From an uncultured Pseudomonadota bacterium (lineage in GTDB: Bacteria; Myxococcota; UBA796), in assembly GCA_913040875.1 (NCBI GenBank), contig CAJWHX010000002.1, forward strand, positions 1-30,366: a stretch of 30,366 bases of DNA. The letters run 5' to 3'. This document shows positions 8,516 to 20,100 of the stretch, in pieces. Within the stretch, counting starts at the first letter, position 1, and the number at the start of each line of letters is the position of its first letter. Both the position numbers and the translations under genes were made by a program. Under the pieces are notes generated by a model, which did no database searches, was not told the origin of the DNA, and worked only from the letters and a program-made list of their open reading frames with translations.

Positions 8516-10774
8516 TTATTGGTACCAAGTTGGGTCTGGGTGTTTTCCTTTAACCCGTACCCATCGTTTTTTGAATAGTAATATTTCTTGTGCAGTCAGA
8601 CCATACGCCAATGTCCCAGTGACTGGTGGTGGAGTGTTGTATACAATACTTTTAACGCGTTGGATTTCCCACTCGAGTAACGGATATGCACAAATCATGT
8701 GCTCAATATCTCCAATGAGCGATTTTGTACGATCGATATCTCCAATACAGCAGGCACCTCGAATCAGATTGAACGTACAGCGAATTGTATGCTGTTCAGA
8801 CAATTGATGTATACATTCAATAGACTGTTCTATCTGAGAGTTCCATTGTCGTTTGTCCCCCAACGCACCAAGAGCCCATTGCCATACAGTTTGAACCCAA
8901 GGATTGTTGTGTTGGAGTAATTTCGATAGCCTATCCAAAGCGTGCATGGCTCCGATAGGGGAAGATTGATGCTGTTCCAAGGATGTGCGTCCCCGAAGAG
9001 CCTGTGCCCGCAAATAGATTTTGGGCGTGTGTTGGAGATTACTCATTGTCGCAGCATCAGCGAGAACGCTTGAAGCGCGAACATGATTCCCCATATCTAA
9101 GTATACTTGTCCCAAATCGACCAGGCATTGAGACCGTTTATCCTCCATAATCTTGGATACCAATTGCTCACCATAAGATCTGGCTTCGGACAAATCTCCT
9201 TGTGCGCTTAGAAGGTCAACCTCACGAAATGACAGAGAACGTTTTACAGTGCCGCTAAGATATTGTCTCCAATGATGGAGCGTTATAGGGTTGATTGGTC
9301 GATGTCGTTTGATGTATGAGGCGACGAGTGTACAGGAGATCCCCCATGTATGAGACCGTTGTTTTATCAGTGAACGATGCTTTAATTCATCCAGAATCGA
9401 ATCTGTACAGGGTGGAACAATAGTGATGAGTTCCTCGATGGATAAAGCGGTGTCGACATACGTAAGAGCCCGTAGGATATTCCAATGTATTTCTGATAGG
9501 TCTTGAATCCAGATGTCTGGAAGAAGATTTTCGGGAACTTGTGGAAAGTGAAAGGCATCTCGGATTGTATATTCCATCAACATCGGCAAGAGAAGCGCAG
9601 GAATTCCTTGGGTTTGTTGATGCAGCCATTGTGATTTTTCTGTAAGGTTGGGTGTTTTGGGGGCGTATGAAAAGAGACTTCTTCTCAGCTGAGAAAGTTC
9701 CAGCCATTCTATACGAATAATTACAATGGGTAGGCCCAGTTTGGGTGTATCCGCACCTCTAGTGCAAACAATCAGAGGGAATCGATTCCCAATTCGCTCC
9801 AAGATACGGTCTTTGGAGTTTTCATCTGAATCCAACACATATGTATTCAATCCTTGTTGTAAAGCCGCCTCGCATAGCGTATCTTTGGCCCATGTCTTTC
9901 CAGAGCCGCGCGTTCCGATAAAATGCACATGCAGCTGTTCTCCTTGATGAACACGCTGTAAACATTGAGCGATTTGATGAATCACTTGTTCCCGTCCGGC
10001 CAATGGTTGTTCAGATGGCGACACTCGATTGAGTTCCATCATGATCTCTTCAATGGACTCAAAACGCTCCTCTGGATTGATGGCAAGACATTTTAAGAGG
10101 ATACGTTCTAAATGAGTCGGTACACTAGGATCAATAAGAGATGGCCGCATTGGTATACTACGTTCTCTAGAATTGAAAGGGCGTTTGTTTAGGAGCATAA
10201 AGTAGAGGGTTGCCCCCATTGAAAACTGATCGGATACGGGAGTGATAACGCGATTGCATAGTTGTTCAGGGGAAGCATATCTCGGGGTTCCTATCATTCC
10301 CTCAGAATGATACATGGGGTGCTTTGTGACAGTTCCAAAATCAATAAGCAATAGCGTCTGTTCACGTTCGAACATGAGATTACTGGGTTTGATATCTCGA
10401 TGTATCCATCCTTCGTCGTGAATGTGTTTTAGGGCAGAACAGAGCTGTAGGCCAATACTGATGATCCGTCGATGTCGTTCGGCAGACGGCAACCGTTGCA
10501 ATCGTTCGGCGAGCACTTTTCCATTGACACCTTGAAGATGTGTCATCGTAAATGCTGGATGATTTGTTTGGCTAAAAGATTCGATCCAATCGTGTACCTT
10601 TACGATATTTGGATGGTGCAGGGTTTTCAAACAGTCAAATTCACGTTTCAATATGTCTCTATGCTCTAGACGCAAAACGCGCTTCAAAGCGTAATTACGC
10701 CCATCTTTTTGAGCCTGAAAGACTTCAGATAGTTTAGAGGCTCCGAGGAGTCTGCCAAGGGCGAAAGTGGACAT
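8516..10774 (-). CDS. Ser/Thr protein kinase with P-loop NTPase and TPR-like region (kinase 4 of the run)
   Basis: 752 aa. Residues 4-250 form a Hanks-type kinase: Lys31 (YALKRV), catalytic loop HRDIKPSN with Asp127, DFG at 145-147, and YASPEQ as the APE motif. The glycine-rich loop is degenerate (LLGASKLSEVF in place of GxGxxGxV). A P-loop (GTRGSGKT, 287-294) opens an ATPase-like domain, but the position where Walker B is expected reads LIVCTRG, without the acidic pair. The C-terminal ~300 residues are helical and TPR-like (for example LVDLGQVYLDMGNHVRASSV) and shorter than in the other three. The architecture recalls PknK-type kinases. AAGAG precedes the ATG; the gap to the upstream kinase stop is 12 bases. 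It is probably an active kinase with a weakened NTPase domain. Confidence 0.85.
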   Translation of the reverse strand: MSTFALGRLLGASKLSEVFQAQKDGRNYALKRVLRLEHRDILKREFDCLKTLHHPNIVKVHDWIESFSQTNHPAFTMTHLQGVNGKVLAERLQRLPSAERHRRIISIGLQLCSALKHIHDEGWIHRDIKPSNLMFEREQTLLLIDFGTVTKHPMYHSEGMIGTPRYASPEQLCNRVITPVSDQFSMGATLYFMLLNKRPFNSRERSIPMRPSLIDPSVPTHLERILLKCLAINPEERFESIEEIMMELNRVSPSEQPLAGREQVIHQIAQCLQRVHQGEQLHVHFIGTRGSGKTWAKDTLCEAALQQGLNTYVLDSDENSKDRILERIGNRFPLIVCTRGADTPKLGLPIVIIRIEWLELSQLRRSLFSYAPKTPNLTEKSQWLHQQTQGIPALLLPMLMEYTIRDAFHFPQVPENLLPDIWIQDLSEIHWNILRALTYVDTALSIEELITIVPPCTDSILDELKHRSLIKQRSHTWGISCTLVASYIKRHRPINPITLHHWRQYLSGTVKRSLSFREVDLLSAQGDLSEARSYGEQLVSKIMEDKRSQCLVDLGQVYLDMGNHVRASSVLADAATMSNLQHTPKIYLRAQALRGRTSLEQHQSSPIGAMHALDRLSKLLQHNNPWVQTVWQWALGALGDKRQWNSQIEQSIECIHQLSEQHTIRCTFNLIRGACCIGDIDRTKSLIGDIEHMICAYPLLEWEIQRVKSIVYNTPPPVTGTLAYGLTAQEILLFKKRWVRVKGKHPDPTWYQ

Positions 10775-10786
10775 GCAGTACTCTTG

Positions 10787-13700
10787 TTAATCATGCATGA
10801 ATTGAAGGTGATCGAGCATGAGAAGTCGTTCTGTTTCGGGCCATTCTTGAGTCCGCTGATTGAAAATTTGCCTCCAAGATTCGTGGTGCTTTGGATCATC
10901 ACTCAAGCTAGATAACAGAGAGTGCAACTTGACGCTCCATCCGAGCATATCAAATTGTTTTGAAAGATGAATGGCCTTGTGTGTTGTTTCGATAGCCTTA
11001 GGGGTTTCTCCAGAGAATTGTCTACAACGGGCCAGCCAGTATAGATTGGTCAACTGACGTGCAATTGGAACCTTGTAGATGTAGGGCTCTATAGATTTGA
11101 TTATGGTGTGTCCGGTTTCATATCGTTTGAGTTGAAATAAGGTCAGTGCCATCGCTAAATGGACAGAGATTTTATATTGTTCAGGATCGTTTTCTTGAAG
11201 TATTTTTCTAGCTGTCTTTAAAAATGATAGAGCGGCTTTTGGGTTGTCGAGTCCCAGCTGAATTTTGGCTAAGATGAAGGACGTCTTCGCTTCAAGAGCA
11301 GGGATCTTGATATCTACAGAAATACGGAGCGCTTCTTTTGCATGATGAGTGGCTTTGCTGTACAACCCCCGTTCAAATGCAGATTGCGCAAGAATAAGTC
11401 TCGCTTGTGCCTGACCAATTTGATATAGGTTTTCTCGCGAGAGTTGTAGACCCTCTTGAGCATTTTGTGTTGATTCTAGCCACATCCCGCGCCAAATTTG
11501 TACTTCTGCGAGATTGCTGAGAACAATGCAGAGGAGTTCCTTTTGTCTGAGGACTTTTAAGATAGAAATGGCTTCTTCCATTTGCGTACATGAGGTTGTA
11601 ATCTGTCCGAGGTGCGCTTGCAGTGAACTTATAGACAGCAAGATTTTAGCCCTAGGCAAAGTTTGTTCACCTTCAATTGTAAGGGCTAGACCATTCTTTG
11701 CATTTTGCAACGCTTGTTTTAAATTTCCCCTTAGCCAATGGGTCGCACAAAGCTGATAGTGAGCTTCAATTTGAGTAGGGAGATAGCCCCGATGTTCAGA
11801 ATCTTGTAAGACCTCTTCAAAGAACTGGATACCCTTATCGGTATCCCCAAGTCGTGTATGAATACCTCCAATAGATAGGTGCGTTCGCAAACGCACTCTC
11901 CAATCTTTTAACGATTTGGCATATCGGAGTTGAGTTTTGAGATGTTTCAGAGCCTCTTTCCATTCACCTTGATTTCTAGACATGGCAGAACGGACTTGTA
12001 GCAGCTGCAATCTGGATTTAGAAAAGCTGTCTTCAGAAAGTTCTTTTTTTGCTAATTTTGTAAGGGGATGTGCATGTTGCACATTTTCCATAGCACTTTG
12101 AAGGAGACCACGTTCCCAGAGTCTCAAGGCTGCTAGTGACAAGTATTGATAAGCCTTGCCCGATACTTGACCACATCGAAAGTGATGACTCAAGTGCTGA
12201 ATGGCTTTGATGTTGTGTAGTGAAGTCGCTGTTTCCAAATGTTCAGCGAGGGATTTGTGCATTTGAATTCGCAGTTCTGGTTGCATTGTCTCATACAGAA
12301 CAGAGACATAATTTCGTCTTCGGAGACTAAAGAATTCATCGATACCAGCCTTTCGTTCTAGGATCATCCGACGTTGTATCAATTCGTCGAGTGTATCAAA
12401 TAGCACCTCGTCATCGAGGTTTACCAAATTAATCAGCGTATCCAGATGCAGCTCTCTATCGGAGATGGATAGCCATTGTACAAGTTCACGTTCTGTTTCA
12501 GATAGAGCGTTTATACGATTCAGTACCAAATCTCTGATGGAGGGTGGAATATTGAATTTTTGTGTGGCTATATCGTGTGCCGATTTACGAAAGGCATAAT
12601 GGAGTCCATTTTTTTGTAAAACCCGTTCTTCAAGAAGTTGTTGAATGAATGCATTTAAGAACAGCGGAACTCCATCTGTCTCACTGTGAATTCGTTCTGC
12701 GATGGTATTGATGTCGTCAGAAGGTTCAGAAGAAGTCATCTTTTGAAGTATTTCGGCAATGTCTTGGGTGGAGAGCAACTTGAGTGGAACACTTTCTCCA
12801 TGTTCAAAGATATCAATAGGCTGTTGACTGCTGATAAAAAAGAAGAGAGGGAGATTCAGCTGAATGGCCAATCGATCCCATAGTTGTTTGAAAAAACGTA
12901 GGCTGAGTTCTTGCGCAAAATGCAAATCATCAATGAGAATGACTTGTGCCCTCTCTTGGAGTAGGGCTCGCATAAGATGAGTCGAACGATCGAGAAGTTT
13001 AGATTGTAAACCCAGATCGGCAACAGATAGCTCTCCATATTGCTTCCACAACAGATGCAACTGTTCATCCCCAGACTCTTTTGCAATGTATTGAATGAGT
13101 GCATTTCCACCTTCGAAGGGATCAGGATACTTTCGCAATCGAATCCGTATGTGTGGGATGTGCAGATTGGAGAGTTTATTGGTCAATCCACTTAAGATTC
13201 GACTTTTCCCAAATCCTTCATCCCCGACCAATAGTGCGGCGACTTGGTGACGTTGTTGAATCATCCGAAGCAAATCACTGGGCAAGTCGGTTTTAAAGAA
13301 GGTGATTTGTTCCACCATTGATGCCATTGCTTTCTTTTGTCCTTGCACTTCTCCCAAATCCATCAATATCTCTTGTGCAGATTGATAGCGTTCTTGAGGG
13401 GATTTGGAGAGTAGTTTTAGACAGATTTCTTCGTATACCGTTGGTATTTCTTGAATGAAGTCAGAAGGCGGTCGAGGGGGTTGCTCACTATGAAGTTTGC
13501 TGTATCCAGCCATATTGCTTGCTGCAAAGGGTCTTCTAGAGCACAGCATTGCATACAGTATAATCCCCAATGAGTACAAGTCTGAACGATGGTCTAGTTC
13601 CTGCCCTGTAATCTGTTCTGGAGAAGCGTAAGCCCATGTCCCCACCAGTACCGTTGATTTTTCGACATCAGAATTGAGCTCTTTAACAATTCCAAAATCC

Positions 13701-14188
13701 GTAATGATGCAGCGTCCAGACTCATCAATTAGAATGTTGGATGGCTTTAAATCTCTATGAACAACGCCATGACTGTGGATATGAGCCAATCCCTTACTGA
13801 GATCAATCAGGATCTCTCGCACCCGTACCCATCTTTCAGCTAGGGGTAAATCTCTGAATTGACGAATCTCTTTGTGTAAGTCTGTCCCTTTAATATATTC
13901 CATTGCAATATAGGGATGTCCGTAGATATCTCCATAGGAATCTACTTGGATCACATTCGGGTGGTGCATTTTGGATAACGTTCTAAATTCTCTAGAGAAG
14001 CGCCTTCGTCCTGCTTTAAAACGATTGGCCTTGAGAACTTTGATTGCAAAAGGGGTGTTACTAGGGTCGTATCCAAGTAACACTTCCGCCATCCCACCAA
14101 AACCGACCTTGGAATGATAGCGATAATTGTCAATATAAAATCCGGGCTGGACTTCCAGTCCACCAATAATCAGATTGTCTTCGCTCAA
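10787..14188 (-). CDS. Ser/Thr protein kinase-ATPase-TPR protein (kinase 3 of the run)
   Basis: 1133 aa, the most canonical of the four. The kinase domain (about 20-280) has VGFGGMAEV, Lys50 (AIKVLK), HRDLKPSN with Asp146, DFG at 164-166 and WAYASPEQ. The AAA/STAND-like ATPase domain has an intact Walker A (GDEGFGKS, 322-329) and Walker B (VILIDDLHFA, 416-425). A winged-helix-like segment (PPSIRDLVLNRINAL) follows, and then TPR repeats to the C-terminus (for example RLRTHLSIGGIHTRLGDTDK). This matches PknK-like signalling kinases, in which the TPRs probably sense a partner and ATP hydrolysis may switch the kinase. Translation starts at TTG (14188), with GAGG seven bases upstream, 15 bases after the stop of the preceding kinase. 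Confidence 0.92.
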   Translation of the reverse strand: MSEDNLIIGGLEVQPGFYIDNYRYHSKVGFGGMAEVLLGYDPSNTPFAIKVLKANRFKAGRRRFSREFRTLSKMHHPNVIQVDSYGDIYGHPYIAMEYIKGTDLHKEIRQFRDLPLAERWVRVREILIDLSKGLAHIHSHGVVHRDLKPSNILIDESGRCIITDFGIVKELNSDVEKSTVLVGTWAYASPEQITGQELDHRSDLYSLGIILYAMLCSRRPFAASNMAGYSKLHSEQPPRPPSDFIQEIPTVYEEICLKLLSKSPQERYQSAQEILMDLGEVQGQKKAMASMVEQITFFKTDLPSDLLRMIQQRHQVAALLVGDEGFGKSRILSGLTNKLSNLHIPHIRIRLRKYPDPFEGGNALIQYIAKESGDEQLHLLWKQYGELSVADLGLQSKLLDRSTHLMRALLQERAQVILIDDLHFAQELSLRFFKQLWDRLAIQLNLPLFFFISSQQPIDIFEHGESVPLKLLSTQDIAEILQKMTSSEPSDDINTIAERIHSETDGVPLFLNAFIQQLLEERVLQKNGLHYAFRKSAHDIATQKFNIPPSIRDLVLNRINALSETERELVQWLSISDRELHLDTLINLVNLDDEVLFDTLDELIQRRMILERKAGIDEFFSLRRRNYVSVLYETMQPELRIQMHKSLAEHLETATSLHNIKAIQHLSHHFRCGQVSGKAYQYLSLAALRLWERGLLQSAMENVQHAHPLTKLAKKELSEDSFSKSRLQLLQVRSAMSRNQGEWKEALKHLKTQLRYAKSLKDWRVRLRTHLSIGGIHTRLGDTDKGIQFFEEVLQDSEHRGYLPTQIEAHYQLCATHWLRGNLKQALQNAKNGLALTIEGEQTLPRAKILLSISSLQAHLGQITTSCTQMEEAISILKVLRQKELLCIVLSNLAEVQIWRGMWLESTQNAQEGLQLSRENLYQIGQAQARLILAQSAFERGLYSKATHHAKEALRISVDIKIPALEAKTSFILAKIQLGLDNPKAALSFLKTARKILQENDPEQYKISVHLAMALTLFQLKRYETGHTIIKSIEPYIYKVPIARQLTNLYWLARCRQFSGETPKAIETTHKAIHLSKQFDMLGWSVKLHSLLSSLSDDPKHHESWRQIFNQRTQEWPETERLLMLDHLQFMHD

Positions 14189-14203
14189 GAGTGTGCCTCT
14201 ATA

Positions 14204-17167
14204 CTAGTGCCAAATATGGATATCTCCTGCCATATGTCTAGCACACTCGCGAATGGTTTGCCCATGAATATCCTGCCATTTTGTGGAAGAACCTGTATCA
14301 CTGAAGAGTTTTGCAACTTGAATTTTAATGCCCCAAGCGCCGTCTGAAATGGCTGTCCACATCTTGTCCATCTCCTTGTCAGATGGAGAAAGCATCGCTG
14401 CATCCAATATCATTAAGTCACGATGCCAAACCCAATGTACATCTTCAAGAGCGAGCAAACCTTGTTGTAAAGAGCTCCATTGTTGTCTGTGAGAATCGAT
14501 ATTTTTAGACATGGTTGACCAGCGAATTAGAGGTGATAATTCCGGCAACAATAGGCGTTTTTGTAATCGGATGATGTGGAGCTGTAAGCGTATGGCGGAG
14601 GGGGTGGGCTCCGATAAAATTGCGTAATTCATATGCTCCAAACGTTCTTTTGCTCGAGGTGCATTTCCCTGCAGATAATCCATCCAAACTTCAAAAATTT
14701 CTTCGGTCAGTCCGTGTCTCTCAAAAGCGCGTTGTTCTGCTAGATATTCCGTCAAAAATGTCCATTGTCCAGAAGTGAGTAGACATTCTAGATACCATAA
14801 ATACCATGGCATGGTGTTGTGATCTAGTACCGTCGGAATGTGTTCTAGAAATTGAGGGTTGTTTTCTGGTTCCGTGAAAGAAATTCCCATCAGGGCTTGA
14901 TCATGTACAGAATCGGCACGGTTACTGTGAATAAGCCTTGAAAATAGAACTTTGGCATCTTCGATATTGTGACAATACAGCTGCTGTACAGCCCGCAATA
15001 AGATGGCTTTGCGAATTAACTCCGTATCTGAAGATACATCTTTGAGTAGCTGATCGACAGAATCGTCATCGCGATTGATGAGTTCAAAACGATTGACCAA
15101 GAGAAATAATTGAAGGCGAAGCTCGGTTTGAATGTCGTCTGAAATGTTTGAGTCTTTCAAAAGGAGTTGAATTGTTTCGATCGCTTTGCTTCTAGAATCT
15201 GTATGAATGTATGCATCGATAAGCATCTGAGTCATCATCGTCTGTGTCTCTTTGCTCATCCATTGATCATTTAATTCCTCAATATAGTGGGCAACAGCTG
15301 AAAAATCTCCTTTGCGATGGGACCATTTGGCGAGGGCAATCCGTTGGGTGTTTGTGTCTGGAGATTCCCCTAAGAAGGACAGATGATGAAGGATCTGCTT
15401 TCGGTCTGCAGGTTGTAATCGAGATTTCTGTTGTAAGAAATCCCCCACCTTCTGATGCCAAATAATACATTGATCAACGGGTAGAAGTCGATATAGAAAT
15501 TGTTCAAACCGGAACGGATGGAGCTGTATCAATCGATCTGTTCCGGTTTCATGAACCTCAATCCATTGATGCTCATTCAACCATTCGACGAGCGGGGAGA
15601 TTCGATCAGTCGAGGCGTCCATTAATTTGTAGAGATTACTTGTTGTGATGGGATTCTCAAAGACCAATAATGCTGTCAAAACGGGCATCACAGGTTTGGG
15701 CACAGACTTCAATAGGTGTCCTTGATGTTTGCTGCACATTTGTGACGATGGAATTTGTATCCGTTGAAGCTGCTCTGCAGTGAATGTTCGCAACGAATAG
15801 GCCCACTGATTTCGGAGCGCCTCTTGAATGTATTCAATCCTACCTTTATAAAGTGCATGGAGTCGTGATGAGATGATGTTGAGTCCTTCTCGAGACAAAC
15901 CAAATGGCTGTAGCAGCTGTTGAATTTGGCTTGTAGAGAGAGACCGTAAGGCAAAGGCCTTCTTTGGTATGGTTAGATGTTGGCCAAAAGCCGTCCATTT
16001 GTCGACAGTATTGATGAGAATGGTCAATGGTTCATCATTTAATATACGCTGCTGTATTTCAGAGAAGAATGAAGAGGGTAGTTTGTCCATATGACCAGAG
16101 ATAACGAGCATCTTGTTCTGTTTGGACACTGGAGGGATGGTATACCCCAGATGGATTGCCCACCCAATCTTCTGATGGTGTTCAACAATGTGTTTAAAGC
16201 AAGTTTTGGTTCCCATACCTTGGTGACCATAGAGTAAAATTAAGCTATTTTGATGGGCTTTTATCCACGATTTGACCCCTTGAATCACCTTTTCAGATCC
16301 GAGTAAATGAAGAGAGGATTGATTGTGGAGAGCAGCATAGACTGCTTTTGCATGTTGCAGTCGTTGATTTGGGTTCTTTTGCATCAAGCGTTTGCACAGT
16401 GTTGTCAGATGATCGGGAGCCTCTGGTCGAAGCAATTCCGCTGAAGGGGGCGCTTGGTTTAAGTGTTTTGCTAAATATTCAGCCATTGTCTTCGCAGCAA
16501 AAGGCTTGACTCCCGTTAAACTCATGTACAGTACGGCTCCCAAGGCGTACAAATCTGTACGTTGATCGACGGGCTCTCCCAGAATTTGTTCTGGGGCCAT
16601 AAACGCGACAGTTCCGATGAGACTGCCCAACATTGTTAAATCGGTTTTGAAACTGTGAGGAGCTTTGACCCCTCCAAAATCTGTAAGTTTGACTTGGTTT
16701 TGTTCCGTCAATAAAATATTGGATGGCTTCAAGTCTCGATGAATCATCCCTTTATTGTGTAGATGTTCCAAAGCCAGACACAATTGACCAAAGGTGTGTG
16801 TAATTTCAACAAAGGTATTTCCTTGGGAAGTATCTTTATTCCACAGATCGATTTTATTGGACAAATCTCCACCGGTGACCAGTTCCATGCTCATCCATGG
16901 ATAGGAACCGTGCATACCGCTTTTGTAAACTTCAATGATGTTGGGATGCTGAAGGGCCTTCATCGCTTGAAATTCTCGATGAAATCTTTTGACGTCCAAT
17001 TCTGTTAATTTTCCAGGATGCAATACTTTAACAGCTACGACGCCATGGGTGGGGCAGCTGGCTTTAAACACCGTTGCATTCCCACCCAAACCAATCGATT
17101 CGAGGAGTTCGTAGGATGCAATGTGATCTCCAGGAGTTGGAGGAGTAGAGGGAGAGGGGGGAGGCAT
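14204..17167 (-). CDS. Ser/Thr protein kinase with degenerate NTPase and helical repeats (kinase 2 of the run)
   Basis: 987 aa (numbering here counts from a TTG one codon upstream). After a short Pro-rich N-terminus the kinase domain (about 20-280) shows IGLGGNATVF, Lys48 (VAVKVL), HRDLKPSN with Asp146, DFG at 164-166 and FMAPEQ. The following NTPase-like domain is damaged: the P-loop reads GHQGMGTKT, with the lysine displaced by one residue, and the Walker B position reads MLVISGHMD. The remaining ~550 residues are helical, with weak TPR-like periodicity. The ATG at 17167 shares one base with the upstream stop (TGATG), so translation is coupled to kinase 1. It is probably an active kinase whose NTPase-like domain no longer binds nucleotide normally. 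Confidence 0.88.
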   Translation of the reverse strand: MPPPSPSTPPTPGDHIASYELLESIGLGGNATVFKASCPTHGVVAVKVLHPGKLTELDVKRFHREFQAMKALQHPNIIEVYKSGMHGSYPWMSMELVTGGDLSNKIDLWNKDTSQGNTFVEITHTFGQLCLALEHLHNKGMIHRDLKPSNILLTEQNQVKLTDFGGVKAPHSFKTDLTMLGSLIGTVAFMAPEQILGEPVDQRTDLYALGAVLYMSLTGVKPFAAKTMAEYLAKHLNQAPPSAELLRPEAPDHLTTLCKRLMQKNPNQRLQHAKAVYAALHNQSSLHLLGSEKVIQGVKSWIKAHQNSLILLYGHQGMGTKTCFKHIVEHHQKIGWAIHLGYTIPPVSKQNKMLVISGHMDKLPSSFFSEIQQRILNDEPLTILINTVDKWTAFGQHLTIPKKAFALRSLSTSQIQQLLQPFGLSREGLNIISSRLHALYKGRIEYIQEALRNQWAYSLRTFTAEQLQRIQIPSSQMCSKHQGHLLKSVPKPVMPVLTALLVFENPITTSNLYKLMDASTDRISPLVEWLNEHQWIEVHETGTDRLIQLHPFRFEQFLYRLLPVDQCIIWHQKVGDFLQQKSRLQPADRKQILHHLSFLGESPDTNTQRIALAKWSHRKGDFSAVAHYIEELNDQWMSKETQTMMTQMLIDAYIHTDSRSKAIETIQLLLKDSNISDDIQTELRLQLFLLVNRFELINRDDDSVDQLLKDVSSDTELIRKAILLRAVQQLYCHNIEDAKVLFSRLIHSNRADSVHDQALMGISFTEPENNPQFLEHIPTVLDHNTMPWYLWYLECLLTSGQWTFLTEYLAEQRAFERHGLTEEIFEVWMDYLQGNAPRAKERLEHMNYAILSEPTPSAIRLQLHIIRLQKRLLLPELSPLIRWSTMSKNIDSHRQQWSSLQQGLLALEDVHWVWHRDLMILDAAMLSPSDKEMDKMWTAISDGAWGIKIQVAKLFSDTGSSTKWQDIHGQTIRECARHMAGDIHIWH

Positions 17168-20100
17168 CAATAAGGGACCATGTTGCGGGCCAAAAAGGAC
17201 TCGGCGTCCATTTTTGAAAGGGATGAAGCCAGAGATCTAACCAGAGAGTCCGCAATCGATTGGTGTCGCAATCGTTGCTTGTCGTCTGTTACCAGTGTGC
17301 TGAGTAGGTGTCTAGATCGCATAGCATAATAGCGATAACCACTCTTGTTTGCCATTGCCAAGGCTTCATTGGCAAAAGATACCGCTTGTTCTGTATTCCC
17401 AACTGCTGACCAGCCACGCGCTATGTTGAGCATACACCGAACCTCTTGGAACCTTCGATTGGGTTTAATACTTCGATGCGCCATCTTCAGCAATGCGATG
17501 GCTCCATTTGTATCGTTGTGTAGATGCATATGCATTCTGGCTTTCCATGAGAGTACAATGGGTCCGTAGCCTTCAGAGTCATATTGAGGCAACAACTCAA
17601 TGGCTTCTTCCAGTCGCGGACCGACATCTTCCCAATCGCCAGCCGAGAAGTGACATCGCAACCAGGCGACAAGGGCAGCGAGGTATTCTTGCTGATTGTG
17701 CTGTTCTTTGTTGAATTCCAATGCAGACTGGGCTTGTTCTTTTGCCTCTGAATAGCGTCCGAGATCGATGTGTAAAATGGCGGAATGTCGAAGGGCAATG
17801 CTGACCCCAAAATGGAATTGAAAGTCCAAAGATTCTTTAATTGTCGAATTCAAGAGTTGCACGGCTTTTGCGAAGTAGCCTATGCAATGAAAGAGCTCTG
17901 CGAGGTTCGTTCGAGCGATAACCAAGTCTTCAATGCGATGATTTTTGGTGCTGTGAGCAATCGCCGCTTCAAATGATTTTCGTGCTTGTGCACTATCGCC
18001 AAGACTCATCGCCAAGACACCAAGTCCATTGTTGACCTTGGCAATTCCAAAAGAGTCATGCAGCTGCTCGCTGAGACGCAATGATTGCTCAAAGAGTGTT
18101 CGAGCCTGTTCGGGCTGTCCAGCCTCCCAAAGTAGGGCACCACTTTCATAGAGTGGAAGAATAGAGAGCCCTGGTTGTCCAGCCTCGTCGGCATATCGGA
18201 GAGCCCGTTTGATTTGAAGGTCGGCTTCTTGCAGGTCGTACAGATCTCGTGCTTGTCTAGCCTTTTCGGTAGCAACGCGCGCGATCAGTGGGGTGTTGTG
18301 CTGTTCGCAGGCGATTTGATCAGCCAGATGGGCCTTTTCGATGGCGTTGGTCGTATCGTTTAGTTGATGAGACAAGTAAGAATGGCTTAAATAGATGTTG
18401 GCCAATTTCTCGTTGGCTTCGTATAGTGCGAGGTGAGCCCGCGCCTTCTTTTCGACAGAGATCGCTCGATCCAAATATTCTCTCGATTTTTCAAACAAAG
18501 ACCGTTGACGAAGTTTGTTGGCGGATTGCCACAAATAAGCATAGGCTTTACCATATGATTGTCCGTGCTCAAAGTGATAAGAGAGCGTCTCAACAACACG
18601 TGGAATGTTGTGGATGTGATATCGTTCGAGCGAAACTCCAAGACAACGATGATACTGCTTACGACGATATTCTTTTAGGTTCGGCAAGAATATTTCGCGG
18701 TACCAAAGATGAGCGATTTCAACAATTTGTTCTCCATCTTGCTCTCTGAGAACAATCATATCCAAATGGACGAGCCGCTCCAATGTTTGCTGCAATAATT
18801 GCGGGTGGAGGTCCTTCATGCCTTTCACAAATTCATGAATGATGTCGAGAAGCAGTCGAAATGGCAAGCCTTGTTCAGAAACGGTGAGCAATTCAATAAT
18901 TGCCCGTTCGAAAGTAGGTAAATTTTGAATGCGTGTCAAGATGACATCTTGAATGAAGCTGGGCAGTGGCAAAGGAATGGTGGATATTTGATCCGCTTCG
19001 ATCCGCATAGCACGGCGTATTTCGGAGGGTAAGATCTTTAATTTCTGCAGCGTTTTGATCATTTCATCCAAGATATAGGGTGCCCCTTCGCTCTCCGTGT
19101 GTAGGCGATTTGCCATGATGTCAATATTGGGTTCGTTTAGGGCGGAGCACAGGAGCCATTCTTCTACTGCTGCCGATTTCAGTGGAACTACAGGGATTCT
19201 TTTGGGTTCGATGATATCCACTCTTTTAGAAAGAATGTCGTCTATGTAGGGTCGTTCAGAATCTGTATTGACTGTTATAATGAACAGAATTGGAAGTTGA
19301 TCATCTAGACTAGACAGCAATAGAAACTCGAATAGTCGTAAGGACCCTTCATCAGCGAGTTCCAAATTATCGATGAGCAGACACCGTTGACGTTGTCCCT
19401 CTAGATGCGTGCGCAAAAGTGAATAGATTTCCCAGCTGTCATCTCGATTGATGTTTTCACGAACCAACACGCTGGTGCGATCGGAGTTGGAGAATTCGTT
19501 AAACAGCCCTTGAAATGTATCGTACATCGGCTGTTGAGGAGAGTGACTGTTGCAGAAGTTGTAGGGGATACTAAAATCTTTCAGTAATTTTTCAACACCT
19601 GATAACAATCGTGTTCTTCCCATTCCATGACGACCTTCTAGAAGGACGACCCCTCCTTGTCCTCTAGCTAGCGTCGCCACACACTCTTGCAGTTGATGCA
19701 TTTCTTGCGCTCGTCCGAACAGTCTCCGACGTCGAATAATCTGAGTGGACAACGAGATGTATTGCAGTAAATGATTGGCAGAAGCGAATCGATCATCGGG
19801 GGATTTTTGAAGCAATCTCAGACAGGCTGTTTCCAAGTCATTGGGGATCATTGCCACGTGAGTGCTTGGTGGGGTGGGCTCTGTTGTAAGGTGCTTTTGG
19901 ACGTACCCTGCGAGGGTTCTAGCACTAAATGGCCGTTTCCCAGTGAGCATTAAATAGAGAGAGGCACCCAATGAGTATAGATCGGTTCTTGAGTCCAGCG
20001 CTTGATTTTTGATTTGTTCCGGTGCCATGTAGGCTACGGTTCCAATGACTTCACCAGCGACGGTTTGTTCATTCCCAGGGATTTTTACGACCCCAAAGTC

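Noticed and set aside
18288..18749. 153-codon open frame opposite kinase 1
   Set aside because: Antisense to conserved TPR-coding sequence; no recognisable domain and no ribosome binding site.
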